From Sphaerimonospora sp050942215 (GTDB taxonomy: Bacteria > Actinomycetota > Actinomycetes > Streptosporangiales > Streptosporangiaceae), in contig NZ_CP192056.1 in assembly GCF_050942215.1 (NCBI RefSeq), forward strand, positions 1,674,001 through 1,738,000: 64,000 nt of DNA. The letters are read 5' to 3'. Positions 33,282 through 42,399 of this stretch are shown one piece after another. The translations under genes and the position numbers were made by a program. Position 1 is the first letter of the stretch, and each line of letters begins with the position of its first letter. The notes below the pieces were generated by a model. It was given only the letters and a program-made list of their open reading frames with translations. It did not search any database and was not told the DNA's origin.

Positions 33282-34832
33282 TCAGATCTCCCCGGAGAAG
33301 GCGTCTGCGGAACGGGTCCCGGCAGGGGCACGTACGGCGGCGCGCGGGGTGGGGCGGAGGCCACGGCGCAGGTCGGCACGCATCGTGGTCGCGGCGTCGA
33401 GCGCGTAGTTCTGCCGCATCCGCCAGGGCGCGCGCGGCCCCTGCCGCGGGAAGTCGCCGGCGGAGCGCCGTATGTAGCCCGAGGACAGGTCGAGCAGCGG
33501 GCGCTCTTCGAGTTCACGGTCGGGGTGCGGCACGACCGCGGCGTAATCGTGCCGGTCCATCCACCTGAGCACTCTGCAGACCAGACGCGAGGTCAGGTCG
33601 GCGCGCAGCGTCCACGACGCGTTGGTGTATCCGATGCAGAGCGCGAGGTTCGGAATTCCCGTCAGCATCGCGCCACGCCACACGAACTGCTCGGGCAGCG
33701 CCACCTCGACCCCGTCGACTGTCGGCGCCACGCCGCCGAAGGCCTGCAGCCGCAGCCCGGTCGCGGTCACGATGACGTCGGCCTCGAGCACGCGTCCCGA
33801 TTCCAGGCGGATCCCCTCGGGGACGAAGCGATCGACGCGGTCGGTGACCACCTCGACGCGGCCCGACCGCACCGCCCGGAACAGGTCGCCGTCGGGAACG
33901 GCGCACACACGCTGGTCCCAGACGTCGTACGGCGGCGTGAAGTGGTCGGCCACCAGGCGCCGGTCGCCGAGGGCCCGCACCGCCCGTCCGGTCAGGAGCC
34001 TCCGTGCCGCCCCGGGAAAGCGGCGGCACCACTGGTAGGAGGCGGTGCCGAAGGCGATGTTCTTCGTACGGACGAGCCGATGGGCGAGCCGCTGAGGCAG
34101 CCTTCTGCGGCACCAGTCGGCGAATCCGTCCCGTCCGGGCAGCGAGGCGATCCAGGTGGGGGTGCGCTGCAGCATGGTGACGTGGGCGGCCGGCTCCGCC
34201 ATGGCCGGGACGATCGTCACCGCGGTGGCGCCGGAACCGATGACGATCACCCGCTTTCCGGTGTGATCGAGGTCAGGCGGCCAGAACTGCGGATGCGCGA
34301 CGGTCCCGGCGAAGTCCTCCACGCCGCGGAACCCGGGCTCGTATCCCCGGTCGTAGTCGTAGTAGCCGGTGCACGAGTAGAGGAAGCCGCAGGTGATCGT
34401 GTGCCGCGAGACCCCCTCGGCGTCGCGCCGCTCGACGGTCAGAGTCCACGTGGCGGTGGCGGTGTCGAAGTCGGCGCCGACCATTCTGCTGGAAAAACGG
34501 ATCTTCCGCTCGATGCCGAACTCCGCCGCCGTCTCGCGGATGTAGGTCAGGATCGTCTCGCCGTCGGCCAGCGCCTTCGTCCCATGCCAGGGCTTGAACC
34601 GGTACCCGAGGGTGAACATGTCGGAGTCGGAACGGACCCCCGGGTACCGGAACAGGTCCCACGTGCCGCCGATCGACTCGCGGGCCTCGAGGATCGCGTA
34701 CGTCTTCCCCGGGCACTCGGTCTGCAGACGGTACGCCGCACCGATCCCGGAGAGGCCCGCGCCCACGATGACCACGTCGAAGTGCCGGGCGTCGTCGTGT
34801 CGCGGCCCGGTCTCGTGACCCACGTCGTTCAT
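33282..34832 (-). CDS. Flavin monooxygenase, Baeyer-Villiger type
   Basis: 516 residues from ATG 34832; the longer open frame to 35507 has no homology upstream. FAD Rossmann motif VVIVGAGLSGIGAAYRL (19-35), the BVMO-type fingerprint FAGTVAHPQFWP (about 173-184), NADPH motif VIVIGSGATAVT (about 191-202) and ATGL near 350. BVMOs insert oxygen next to ketones, giving esters or lactones; substrate unknown. Pairing with a quinone/enone reductase downstream suggests catabolism of a cyclic or terpenoid ketone, which is inference. Confidence 0.88.
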   Translation of the reverse strand: MNDVGHETGPRHDDARHFDVVIVGAGLSGIGAAYRLQTECPGKTYAILEARESIGGTWDLFRYPGVRSDSDMFTLGYRFKPWHGTKALADGETILTYIRETAAEFGIERKIRFSSRMVGADFDTATATWTLTVERRDAEGVSRHTITCGFLYSCTGYYDYDRGYEPGFRGVEDFAGTVAHPQFWPPDLDHTGKRVIVIGSGATAVTIVPAMAEPAAHVTMLQRTPTWIASLPGRDGFADWCRRRLPQRLAHRLVRTKNIAFGTASYQWCRRFPGAARRLLTGRAVRALGDRRLVADHFTPPYDVWDQRVCAVPDGDLFRAVRSGRVEVVTDRVDRFVPEGIRLESGRVLEADVIVTATGLRLQAFGGVAPTVDGVEVALPEQFVWRGAMLTGIPNLALCIGYTNASWTLRADLTSRLVCRVLRWMDRHDYAAVVPHPDRELEERPLLDLSSGYIRRSAGDFPRQGPRAPWRMRQNYALDAATTMRADLRRGLRPTPRAAVRAPAGTRSADAFSGEI

Positions 34833-35114
34833 GTCCCTGATTTTCCGTCGCGAAGTCGTCCCATGCGACGCGAGCGTCTCACGGATGAGACCCGCCGCAG
34901 CAGCGGGGTGAGCCGGGCCCGGGGGAGGGGAGGGGGCGTTCTCCGATGTGTTCGTTATCCGGATAGCGTCCCTCGCCTCGCGGATAGCGGGCCGTGACAC
35001 CGCCTCGTACGCTCCAATACAGACGAGTCTTTCCGTACGCGTGAATCCCTGTACTCGGGAGGGGTCACGGCGGGAAAAACGAGGTGTCTCCCGCCGGTGA
35101 CCGAGGAGCACAGC

Positions 35115-35564
35115 ATGATGAACTGCCCGACCATTGACGGCTCGGCCGCCGTCAGCACGGCACCGTCGTCCAAGAACATGTACACCTGCGAACTGCCGCA
35201 CTTCCCCGAGGGCGTCGGCGTCGTGCGCCGTCGTACGCATGGCGTGCTCGCGACCTGGGGGATGCCCGCCGAAGCCGTCAGGGAGGCTGTGCTGGTGATC
35301 TCGGACCTGGTCACCGACACCGTCATGAACGGCCTGCCGCCGGCCGAGCTGCGGCTCCGCCTGCGCCGTGACGGCGTACGCACCGTGGTCCGCGTCGAGG
35401 TCGCCGAGACCGAGAGGGTTCCGGCGCCCGTGTGGCCGGGCGTCGTACCCCGGCGTGACGTGTTCGGCTGCGGCAGCGCCGTGATCAAGGCACTGGCCGT
35501 TCGCCACGGCACCGACAGCCGTTCCGGCGTTATCACCCGCTGGGTGGAACTGCCGGCCTTCTGA
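35115..35564 (+). CDS. HATPase-type regulatory protein with altered N-box
   Basis: 149 residues from ATG 35115 with SD GAGGAG; a GTG at 35097 is the alternative. The GHKL pattern of actinomycete RsbW-like proteins is visible: LPHFPEGVGVVRRRTHGVLATW, helix AVREAVLVISDLVTDTVMNG and RVEVAE. The key N-box 'LVTNA..H' reads LVTDTVMN, so the Mg-ligand Asn is Asp, and the Gly-rich lid (G.GL) is weak. It may have lost ATP binding or kinase activity and act as a binding protein. Confidence 0.7.
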   Translation: MMNCPTIDGSAAVSTAPSSKNMYTCELPHFPEGVGVVRRRTHGVLATWGMPAEAVREAVLVISDLVTDTVMNGLPPAELRLRLRRDGVRTVVRVEVAETERVPAPVWPGVVPRRDVFGCGSAVIKALAVRHGTDSRSGVITRWVELPAF

Positions 35565-35617
35565 TCGTCGGCGGGTCGGTCGCGCATGACCAGTGGCGCA
35601 TGAGCGGTGGCGCGTGG

Positions 35618-36598
35618 TCAGTCGCGCAGCGTCTCCGAGGGGGTCTCGCCGAAGCGTCGCCGGTAGGTGAGGGAGAACCGGCCGAGGTGGACGAATCCCC
35701 AGCGGAAGGCGACGTCGGTGACGGTCGTGGTGCCCGGGGCGCCGGCGGCCAGCTCGGCGCGCACCCGGTCCAGGCGCACGTCCCGCAGGTAGGCCATCGG
35801 CGTGGTCTCCAGGTGGCGGCGGAATCCCTCCTGCAGTGCCCGCACGCCCACGCCCACGGCCTCGGCGATGTCCTCCACCGTGAGCGGCTCGGCCGCGTGC
35901 CCCTCGATCAGCTCCATTGCACGTTTCACGGCGCGCGGCGCGACCCGCGGCTGTTCCCCGAGCAGGGTGGTGGTGTAGTTGCTCGGCTGGGCCAGCAGCA
36001 GCTGGGTCATCAGCAGCCCCTCCAGCTGGCTGACGGCCAGCGGCTGGCTCAGCATGGCGCCGTCCGACTCCACCTCCTGTCGCAGCAGGCCGACGACCGA
36101 CATCCAGGACCGGCAGGCGGGCCGGCGCAGATCCATGCCCAGGGAGAAGTCGAGCGGCTTGCGCACCTCACGGCCGATCATCCGGCTGAGGTGGGATTCG
36201 AGGGCGGCGCGGTCGAATCGCGTGATGAGCTGCGGAGTCCCGGCCGCCCACCGCAGGGTCAGCCGCTCGGTCGGCGACAGCACGGAGGCGACATCGGTGG
36301 TGGAGACGATCCGCTCCTGGCCGTGTGACACCTCCGCGGTCCCGGACAGCGGGATCATGACGAGGAAGCAGCTCTCCCACGGGTTCGGGGTGATCAACAC
36401 CTCTGCTCCGTAATCGAGGGCGCACAGGCCGATCCGGTCGAGGTCCATCGCGTTCATGCGGGCGTCGAGCCGGGCCCCGCGCTCGGCCAAGTGCAGACCG
36501 AAGGCGGGAAGGGTGCCCGTGACCAGCGTGCGGGCGTCGTCGACTTCGTGCGTATGGAACCGCTCATAGCGGGCGAGCGGGAGTGTTCGAGCGGCCAC
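35618..36598 (-). CDS. AraC-family regulator
   Basis: 326 residues from GTG 36598, preceded by a perfect SD AAGGAGG at 5 nt. N-terminal AraC-like ligand domain (1-190, AraC_binding_2: GLHLAERGARLDAR, FLVMIPLSGTAEV). C-terminal pair of HTHs (about 225-320): VEDIAEAVGVGVRALQEGFR and VTDVAFRWGFVHLGRFSLTY then RRRFGETPSETL. Full-length. It is divergent from the glycoside hydrolase gene, which could be its target. Confidence 0.88.
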   Translation of the reverse strand: MAARTLPLARYERFHTHEVDDARTLVTGTLPAFGLHLAERGARLDARMNAMDLDRIGLCALDYGAEVLITPNPWESCFLVMIPLSGTAEVSHGQERIVSTTDVASVLSPTERLTLRWAAGTPQLITRFDRAALESHLSRMIGREVRKPLDFSLGMDLRRPACRSWMSVVGLLRQEVESDGAMLSQPLAVSQLEGLLMTQLLLAQPSNYTTTLLGEQPRVAPRAVKRAMELIEGHAAEPLTVEDIAEAVGVGVRALQEGFRRHLETTPMAYLRDVRLDRVRAELAAGAPGTTTVTDVAFRWGFVHLGRFSLTYRRRFGETPSETLRD

Positions 36599-36959
36599 GT
36601 CCACCTCCTTCGAGGGTCGCGCGGCCCGGATGGCATCGCATCCCGGGGGCGGCCGTTGATTCACTCCGGACGTGGTTCGAATTCGCATGATAGACGGAGC
36701 CGTTAAGCCGACGCCGACCGTGTGGAATCCCCTGTTGTCCATGATGCCGCTGTGCCCCAAAGGCGTTCATTCGATTCCCAGCGCCACGCCGTGAGAATTC
36801 CAAGTTTCGGCCAAGCCGACCGCCTTTTCGCCGGCCGAGGGGAGCGGCGCGATCGCCGGGCCGAGCCGTACGGAATGAACGTTTCACGGCGCATTGACGG
36901 CCGTGGCACCCCGCCATCAAGATCTTGATGCCGCCTGGTCAGGAGGGGGCGCCGAACCA
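36599..36959. other. Divergent promoter region, AraC gene / glycoside hydrolase
   Basis: 361 bp between divergent genes. SD AGGAGGGG at 36941-36948 serves the hydrolase. TATCAT on the minus strand (near 36686-36691) may be the AraC-gene -10. No clean pair of operator repeats was seen. Confidence 0.35.
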
Positions 36960-39038
36960 ATGCCGCTATCCATGGCGAGGTGTGCCGTGCCTAGAAACCT
37001 GTTGAGAGTCGCGTCGGCCGTTGTGCTGGCGGCGGCCACCCTGAACGCTCCAACGGCGTACGCGGACGACGGCGACGGCGAGGTCGCTCCCGTCGCGGTG
37101 ACCGTCAACGCGCGCGCCGCGCTCTCCACCGTTCCCGAGACCGGCATCGGCACCAACCACGCGATCTGGGACAGCCGGCTGGGCAGCGACGACACCGCCG
37201 ACCGGCTCAAGGACGCGGGAGTGAAGCTGCTGCGCTATCCCGGCGGCTCCTACTCCGACATCTACCACTGGGCCGACCACACCGCCCCCGGCGGCTACGT
37301 CGCGCCGGACACCGACTTCGACACGTTCATGGCGGGTGCGAGCCGAACCGGAGCGCAGGCCATGGTGACGGCCAACTACGGGACCGGTACGGCCGAGGAG
37401 GCCGCGGACTGGGTCCGCTATGCGAACGTCACCAAGGGGTACGGGATCAAGTACTGGGAGATCGGCAACGAGAACTACGGCAACGGCCATTACGGCTCCG
37501 CCTGGGAGGCCGACGACCACGCCGACAAGAGCCCGGCCGAGTACGCACGCCACGTCGTCGCCTACTCCGACGCGATGAAGGCGGTCGACCCGACCATCAA
37601 GATCGGCGCGGTGCTGACCACCCCCGCCAACTGGCCCGACGGGCTGGTCGGCGAGGGAGACGAGGGAACCTGGAACAAGGTCGTCCTGTCGACCGCCGGG
37701 CCGAAGATCGACTTCGTGATCCTGCACTGGTACCCGGGCGCGCTGGACAGGACCGCCCACATCCCCGACATGATCCAGCTCACCCGCCGGCAGATCGCCG
37801 AGTACGCCGGGGCCGGGTCGGACCGGATCGGCATCGCGATGACCGAGTTCAACACCGGCAGCAACAGCGCCGGCACGAACACCCAGCCGGGTGCGCTGGC
37901 CGCCGCCGACTCCTACGCGACCCTGCTGGCCAACGGGGTGTTCACGGTCGACTGGTGGAACGTCCACAACGGCATCGGCCCCGTCAAGGAGGTCGAGGGC
38001 CACACCGACTACGGCGACTTCGGCCTGCTGTCCAGCGGCTCGTGCACCTCTGACGGCAGCGTCTGCGAGCCGGCGTTCAACACGCCCTTCGCGCCCTACT
38101 ACGCGCTGCAGATGGTGAGCAGGTTCGCCCGCCCCGGCGACCAGTTCATCCGGGCCGCCACCGACCAGGCCGAGGTCGCCGCGCACGCCGTACGCCGTCC
38201 CGACGGCTCTCTCGCCGTCATGCTGATCAATACGTCGTCCGGCACGTCCTACCCCGTCGACATCGACTACTCCGGTTTCAGCCCGGCCGCCGGAGCGCCC
38301 ACCGTGCTGAGCCACACCAACGGCGCCACCGCCATCACCAGCTCGGACACGGGGAGCGCGAGCAGCCAGACGCTGCCGCCGCTGTCGCTGACCACGATCG
38401 TCCTGCGTCCCGCCGCCGCCCAGACGGGGCTGCCGGGCGCGCCGGGTCAGCCGACCGCCTCGAACGTGACGGACCAGGCCGCCACGATCTCCTGGCCGGC
38501 CGCCACCGCCGGCGCCCGTCCGATCGTCAAGTACGAGGTCCACCGCCAGAACGGTGCGACCAGCGAGCAGCTCGGTGAGACCGCCGGCGAGTCTCTGACC
38601 GTCGGCAACCTCAGGCCGGGCACGCGCTACACGGTCAACGTGATCGCGCGGGACGCCGGCGGCGCCGTCTCGTGGGCCTCCCCGCCGCTGACGTTCACGA
38701 CCGGCACACCCGCCTCCAGCGCCTGCACGGTCCGGTTCACCGACCAGAACGACTGGGGCAACGGCTACGTCGGCGGCATCGACATCACCAACGACGGCGC
38801 GCCGATCGACGGCTGGACCCTCCACTTCAGCTGGCCCCGGCCGTGGCAGAGCCTGGGCAGCGGCTGGAGCGCCGTCTGGACGGAGAACGGCTCGGACGTC
38901 AAGGCCGTCAACGACTCCGGTAACGGCAAGCTGGACACCGGGGCGTCGACGTCGATCGGCTTCGTCGGCAACTACAGCGGCCCGAACGTGCTTCCCACCG
39001 TCTTCACCCTCAACGGCACCGTCTGCACGACGCTCTAG
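36960..39038 (+). CDS. Secreted clan GH-A glycoside hydrolase with Fn3 and CBM2
   Basis: 692 residues. Signal peptide MPLSMARCAVPRNLLRVASA ... APTAYA. The catalytic (beta/alpha)8 domain (about 40-380) shows the acid/base Glu in EIGNENYG (about residue 165) and the nucleophile Glu in AMTEFNTG (about 286), as in arabinofuranosidase-like GH51/GH30-type enzymes. A beta-sandwich (380-480), one Fn3 domain (490-575; PGQPTASNVTDQAATISW) and a C-terminal CBM2 (CTVRFTDQNDWGNGYVGGID) follow. It likely acts on arabinoxylan or another cellulose-linked glycan. Start could also be Met 36972. Confidence 0.85.
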   Translation: MPLSMARCAVPRNLLRVASAVVLAAATLNAPTAYADDGDGEVAPVAVTVNARAALSTVPETGIGTNHAIWDSRLGSDDTADRLKDAGVKLLRYPGGSYSDIYHWADHTAPGGYVAPDTDFDTFMAGASRTGAQAMVTANYGTGTAEEAADWVRYANVTKGYGIKYWEIGNENYGNGHYGSAWEADDHADKSPAEYARHVVAYSDAMKAVDPTIKIGAVLTTPANWPDGLVGEGDEGTWNKVVLSTAGPKIDFVILHWYPGALDRTAHIPDMIQLTRRQIAEYAGAGSDRIGIAMTEFNTGSNSAGTNTQPGALAAADSYATLLANGVFTVDWWNVHNGIGPVKEVEGHTDYGDFGLLSSGSCTSDGSVCEPAFNTPFAPYYALQMVSRFARPGDQFIRAATDQAEVAAHAVRRPDGSLAVMLINTSSGTSYPVDIDYSGFSPAAGAPTVLSHTNGATAITSSDTGSASSQTLPPLSLTTIVLRPAAAQTGLPGAPGQPTASNVTDQAATISWPAATAGARPIVKYEVHRQNGATSEQLGETAGESLTVGNLRPGTRYTVNVIARDAGGAVSWASPPLTFTTGTPASSACTVRFTDQNDWGNGYVGGIDITNDGAPIDGWTLHFSWPRPWQSLGSGWSAVWTENGSDVKAVNDSGNGKLDTGASTSIGFVGNYSGPNVLPTVFTLNGTVCTTL

Positions 39039-39059
39039 CCGTCGTCCGGCGTCCACATC

Positions 39060-39101
39060 CCGGCCCGGGGCAGTTCCCTTCGCGGAGCGGCTCCGGGCCG
39101 G
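39060..39101 (+). terminator. Terminator of the glycoside hydrolase
   Basis: CCGGCCCGG (39060-39068) pairs with CCGGGCCGG (39093-39101), with two further pairs inside, then GTTTCG. Located 21 bp past the stop. Confidence 0.6.
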
Positions 39102-39313
39102 TTTCGTGCTGCGCCGAGGTGCCCCACCGGTGGGTCCGCCGTGCCGCGGGGGCGTGGATGTTCCGTCCGTACTGTCCTGGCTGGAACGGTACAAAAACAC
39201 CCAAACATGACAAAATGCGTGACATCTGTTCAAATAGGAAGGGATTGCGAGGTACCCTCCAGGTGCCGCGATCGTGAAAGTTCCCTACTTCTGATCGCTA
39301 GGAACGCCCAACG

Positions 39314-40657
39314 GTGACCTTGACCTACGAAGCCGCGCCCTCGGCTGTACCGCCCCTGTCCCCCAAATTCCGTGTGTTCACCACGAGACACCTGGACGAG
39401 CTGCTGGCTCGTGCCGGCCTGACCCCCGACCAGCGGTTCGCCGCCCGGGCGGTCGCCACGGTGCTGCCCTTCCGTACGAACAACTACGTCGTCGACGAGT
39501 TGATCGACTGGCGGGCCGCCCCCGACGACCCGATCTACCGGCTGGTCTTCCCGCAGGAGGACATGCTCCCCGGTGAGGACGTCGCACACCTCGCGGACCT
39601 GCTGCGCCGCGAGGCGTCCGCGAGGGAGGTGACCGCCGCGGCCACGGCGGTGCGCAGGAAGCTCAACCCGCATCCGGCCGGGCAGCTGCAGCTCAACGTG
39701 CCCAGCTTCGCGGGCGAGGAACTGCTCGGCGTCCAGCACAAGTACGACGAGACAGCGCTGTTCTTCCCCAAGCAGGGGCAGACCTGCCACGCGTACTGCA
39801 CCTACTGCTTCCGGTGGGCGCAGTTCGTCGGCGAGCCCGACCTGAAGATGGCCGCGGAAGAGGTCGGCCAGCTGAAGGAGTATCTGCTGGCGCACCCGCA
39901 GATCACCGGCGTCCTGTTCACCGGCGGCGACCCGATGATCATGAGAGCGCCGGTGCTGAGCAGGTACATCGAGCCGCTGCTGGACCTGGAGCAGCTCGAG
40001 GCCATCCGGATCGGCACCAAGTCGCTGGCCTACTGGCCGTACAAGTTCGTCACCGACCCCGACGCCGACGAGATGCTCCGCCTGTTCGAGAAGGTGGTGC
40101 GGTCGGGCAAGAACCTCGCCTTCATGGCGCACTTCACCCACCCCCGGGAGCTGGAGTCCCCGGTTGTGGCCGAGGCGGTGCGCCGGATCCACGACACCGG
40201 CGCGATCATCCGTACCCAGGCCCCGCTGATCCGCTCGATCAACGACGATCCGGGGCTCTGGGAGAGCATGTGGCGGCAGCAGACCCGCATGGGGATGGTC
40301 CCCTACTACATGTTCGTCGAGCGTGACACCGGCCCGCAGGACTACTTCGCGGTGCCGCTCGCCCGCGCCCACGAGATCTTCCGGGTCGCCTACCGGAACG
40401 TCTCCGGCCTGGCCCGGACCGTACGCGGCCCCTCCATGTCGGCCACCCCGGGCAAGGTCTGCGTCGACGGAGTCGTGGAGCTGTTCGGCGAGAAGGCCTT
40501 CGCGCTGCACTTCATCCAGTGCCGGGACTCCGACCTGGTCAACCGGCCCTTCTACGCCAAGTACGACCCCGAGGCGATCTGGCTGGACGACCTCCGGCCC
40601 GCCTTCGCCGACCGATTCCCCTTCGAGCATCTGCGGTCCGTGGAGGATCCGGCCTGA
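39314..40657 (+). CDS. kamA: Lysine 2,3-aminomutase-family radical SAM protein
   Basis: 447 residues, GTG start. [4Fe-4S] motif CHAYCTYCF (about 157-165), GGDPM box (LFTGGDPMI) for SAM binding and PLP lysine in SATPGKVCVDG (about 380). KamA converts L-lysine to L-beta-lysine with SAM and PLP. The C-terminal part is longer than in the clostridial enzyme. No acetyltransferase (AblB) is adjacent, so osmolyte synthesis is not supported; beta-lysine or beta-amino-acid supply for a natural product, or another substrate, is possible. Followed by a hairpin terminator. Confidence 0.88.
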   Translation: MTLTYEAAPSAVPPLSPKFRVFTTRHLDELLARAGLTPDQRFAARAVATVLPFRTNNYVVDELIDWRAAPDDPIYRLVFPQEDMLPGEDVAHLADLLRREASAREVTAAATAVRRKLNPHPAGQLQLNVPSFAGEELLGVQHKYDETALFFPKQGQTCHAYCTYCFRWAQFVGEPDLKMAAEEVGQLKEYLLAHPQITGVLFTGGDPMIMRAPVLSRYIEPLLDLEQLEAIRIGTKSLAYWPYKFVTDPDADEMLRLFEKVVRSGKNLAFMAHFTHPRELESPVVAEAVRRIHDTGAIIRTQAPLIRSINDDPGLWESMWRQQTRMGMVPYYMFVERDTGPQDYFAVPLARAHEIFRVAYRNVSGLARTVRGPSMSATPGKVCVDGVVELFGEKAFALHFIQCRDSDLVNRPFYAKYDPEAIWLDDLRPAFADRFPFEHLRSVEDPA

Positions 40658-40681
40658 CGAGCGGTCGGCCCGATCTCACGC

Positions 40682-40721
40682 GGCCGGGCCCGGTCGACGG
40701 AACGACCGGCTGGGCCCGGCT
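40682..40721 (+). terminator. Terminator after kamA
   Basis: GCCGGGCCC (40683-40691) pairs with GGGCCCGGC (40712-40720), plus a G-T closing pair, 25 bp after the stop. No T-run. Confidence 0.6.
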
Positions 40722-41005
40722 CGCCGTTACGGCGGCCGGCTTCAGGCTCCTCTGCCACCTCCCGCCGCGCCGAACACTCCCTCGAGGAAGAGGGGTGCCA
40801 CCTGGCCGTGCAAGGCCATTCTCTGCTCCTTGATCCCAGGTCGATGTCCAGCGTGCATCCTCTGAAACGCCGGCGAAAATGGTGAGCAGGCCGTCGCGAA
40901 CGTGCTCGGGCGGCATGACCGGTAGGCAGCGGGATCAGCCGCCAGTACTCCGACTTGAGCTCAAGTCGTCTCTTGGGTCCGCGGACTGCCATCGACACAC
41001 CCATC
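40722..41005. other. Intergenic start of the accessory block
   Basis: About 280 bp with several weak open frames on both strands and no recognisable gene. Composition dips slightly after 40900. Confidence 0.35.
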
Positions 41006-41203
41006 ATGATCGGGGGTGTTGCGACGAACACTGGAACCCGCGCGTCGCCGGGGGGCCAGTTTTCACGTGTCGTCGACACGGATCGCAAGGCTGCCCTTGG
41101 GAAAGCTGCCCGGGCCACCGCCAAAGTGGCCGCCGGGATCCGGTCTGAACTGGCCGAGCGCAGCGACATCCCCGACTCCATGCGCGAGCAAGAACGACAA
41201 TAG
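41006..41203 (+). CDS. Small basic hypothetical protein before a strong terminator
   Basis: 65 residues from ATG 41006; the frame stays open from a TTG at 40955. The C-terminal half is one long charged helix (DRKAALGKAARATAKVAAGI then RSELAERSDIPDSMREQERQ). No SD is obvious for either start. What makes it credible is that the stop codon is built into the first bases of a classic rho-independent terminator (41202-41246). Function unknown. Confidence 0.45.
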   Translation: MIGGVATNTGTRASPGGQFSRVVDTDRKAALGKAARATAKVAAGIRSELAERSDIPDSMREQERQ

Positions 41204-41246
41204 CGGCCCCATGATCACAGATGTGATCATGGGGCCGCTGCTTTTT
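41202..41246 (+). terminator. Classic rho-independent terminator
   Basis: 17-bp perfect stem (AGCGGCCCCATGATCAC at 41202-41218, complement at 41223-41239), AGAT loop, then GCTTTTTG. It also faces the end of the minus-strand operon from the other side. Confidence 0.9.
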
Positions 41247-41314
41247 GATCTACTTCGCCAACGGTGTCTCAGATAGAGGACGGGGCCGCTTACGGCGTGA
41301 GCGCGGCGACCGCT

Positions 41315-41773
41315 CTACCGGGTGCCGGCCAGCTCGGTCCAGCCGTGCAGCCCGATGCCCACCCCGGACCAGTACAGCTCGAGCCCGGCCGCGGTGTACG
41401 GCACGGTGTTGTCCGGCAGGTCGGCGATCGGCGCCCACGTCAGGCCGCCGCACTTGCCCGGCTCGGCGTTGTACGGCTCACCCTCCCATCGGGTGGCTGT
41501 GAAGAACACGCCCAGCCTGGGCTGGCTCTCGGGAGACAGGTGGTGGACGACCGTGGCCGGCCGCAGGTCCACCGGGTCGATGGTGACGCCGATCTCCTCG
41601 CGGGCTTCGCGGATCGCGCACTCGACGATGGTTTCGCCTGCTTCGAGATGCCCGGATGGCAGGCAGTACAGGCCGTCGGCGTACCCGGTGCCCTGACGGA
41701 GGCACAGCAGGATCTGGCCGGCGTGCTCAAGGATCACGTGGACATCGACGGTGACCTGATACCGCTGCCGCAT
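41315..41773 (-). CDS. Nudix hydrolase, last gene of the glycosylase operon
   Basis: 152 residues from ATG 41773 with SD AGGAGG. Nudix box: GHLEAGETIVECAIREAREE then IGV (about 41-63), complete. The N-terminus YQVTVDVHVILEHAGQILLC and C-terminal WAPIADLPDNTVPYTAAGLE fit MutT/ADP-ribose-type small Nudix enzymes. It may clear a modified nucleotide or NDP-sugar. It follows the dTMP-kinase-like gene by 11 bp, so they are co-transcribed. Confidence 0.85.
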   Translation of the reverse strand: MRQRYQVTVDVHVILEHAGQILLCLRQGTGYADGLYCLPSGHLEAGETIVECAIREAREEIGVTIDPVDLRPATVVHHLSPESQPRLGVFFTATRWEGEPYNAEPGKCGGLTWAPIADLPDNTVPYTAAGLELYWSGVGIGLHGWTELAGTR

Positions 41774-41784
41774 GTGGCCTCCTG

Positions 41785-42399
41785 TTACTCCTGTTGCTGG
41801 CGTGACCATAGCCCAGCTATACGGTGGGTAATGGGCTCAACGGCGACTTGCGGTGAAACGTCACCGGTGTCCACCCGGTACAGCGGGAACCCGTCCTCGG
41901 CGAATACGTCGGCCAGGTCGTCGTACAGGCGGACCTCGGTGGCGCTGGACCCGTCGTGCTCGAACCGGGAGTGCACACCCCGCTGTCGTAGCCGGTCTTC
42001 CAGGATGGCCGGGTCGGCGGTGACGAGCACGGCCAGGCCTGGCCGAAGCGCGAGCGCGTTGAGCTGGCGGACGTAGTCCAGCGGGACGCCGTCGCGAGTT
42101 TGCAGGACGTACGACGATGGGACGTAGCGGTCGCACACGACGAGTCGCCCGGCGGCGAGGGCGGGCTGAATCTCCGCCGCGAGATGGTGGTAGCGATCGG
42201 CGGCGACCAGGCAGGCCAGCGCCGTGCCGGTGAAGGCCTCCGTCTGGTGGCGGGCGATCTGTCCGAGCGGCCCGTCGGAGGGTTCCCGGGTGGCCAGCAC
42301 GGGGTAGCCGGCGTCGGAGAGATGGTTGGTCAGCATGCGGGCGAGGGTGGATTTCCCGGCGCCGCCGGGGCCGTCGAGAACGACGAACAAGCCGGACAT
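41785..42399 (-). CDS. Thymidylate-kinase-like nucleotide kinase
   Basis: 204 residues. P-loop GPGGAGKST (9-17), DR(Y/F) motif CDRYVPSSYVLQ (about 90-101) and lid-region arginines DRLRQRGVHSRFE. These are the features of dTMP kinases, which phosphorylate dTMP to dTDP. It diverges from housekeeping Tmk in the REP loop (TREPSDGPLGQ) and in the C-terminal half, and sits in an accessory operon, so it may act on a modified deoxynucleotide. ATG shares a base with the radical SAM stop (TGATG). Confidence 0.8.
   Translation of the reverse strand: MSGLFVVLDGPGGAGKSTLARMLTNHLSDAGYPVLATREPSDGPLGQIARHQTEAFTGTALACLVAADRYHHLAAEIQPALAAGRLVVCDRYVPSSYVLQTRDGVPLDYVRQLNALALRPGLAVLVTADPAILEDRLRQRGVHSRFEHDGSSATEVRLYDDLADVFAEDGFPLYRVDTGDVSPQVAVEPITHRIAGLWSRQQQE

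Noticed and set aside
34833..35507. N-terminal extension of the monooxygenase
   Set aside because: No homology; the FAD motif sits properly near the N-terminus from ATG 34832, and the extension overlaps the HATPase gene.
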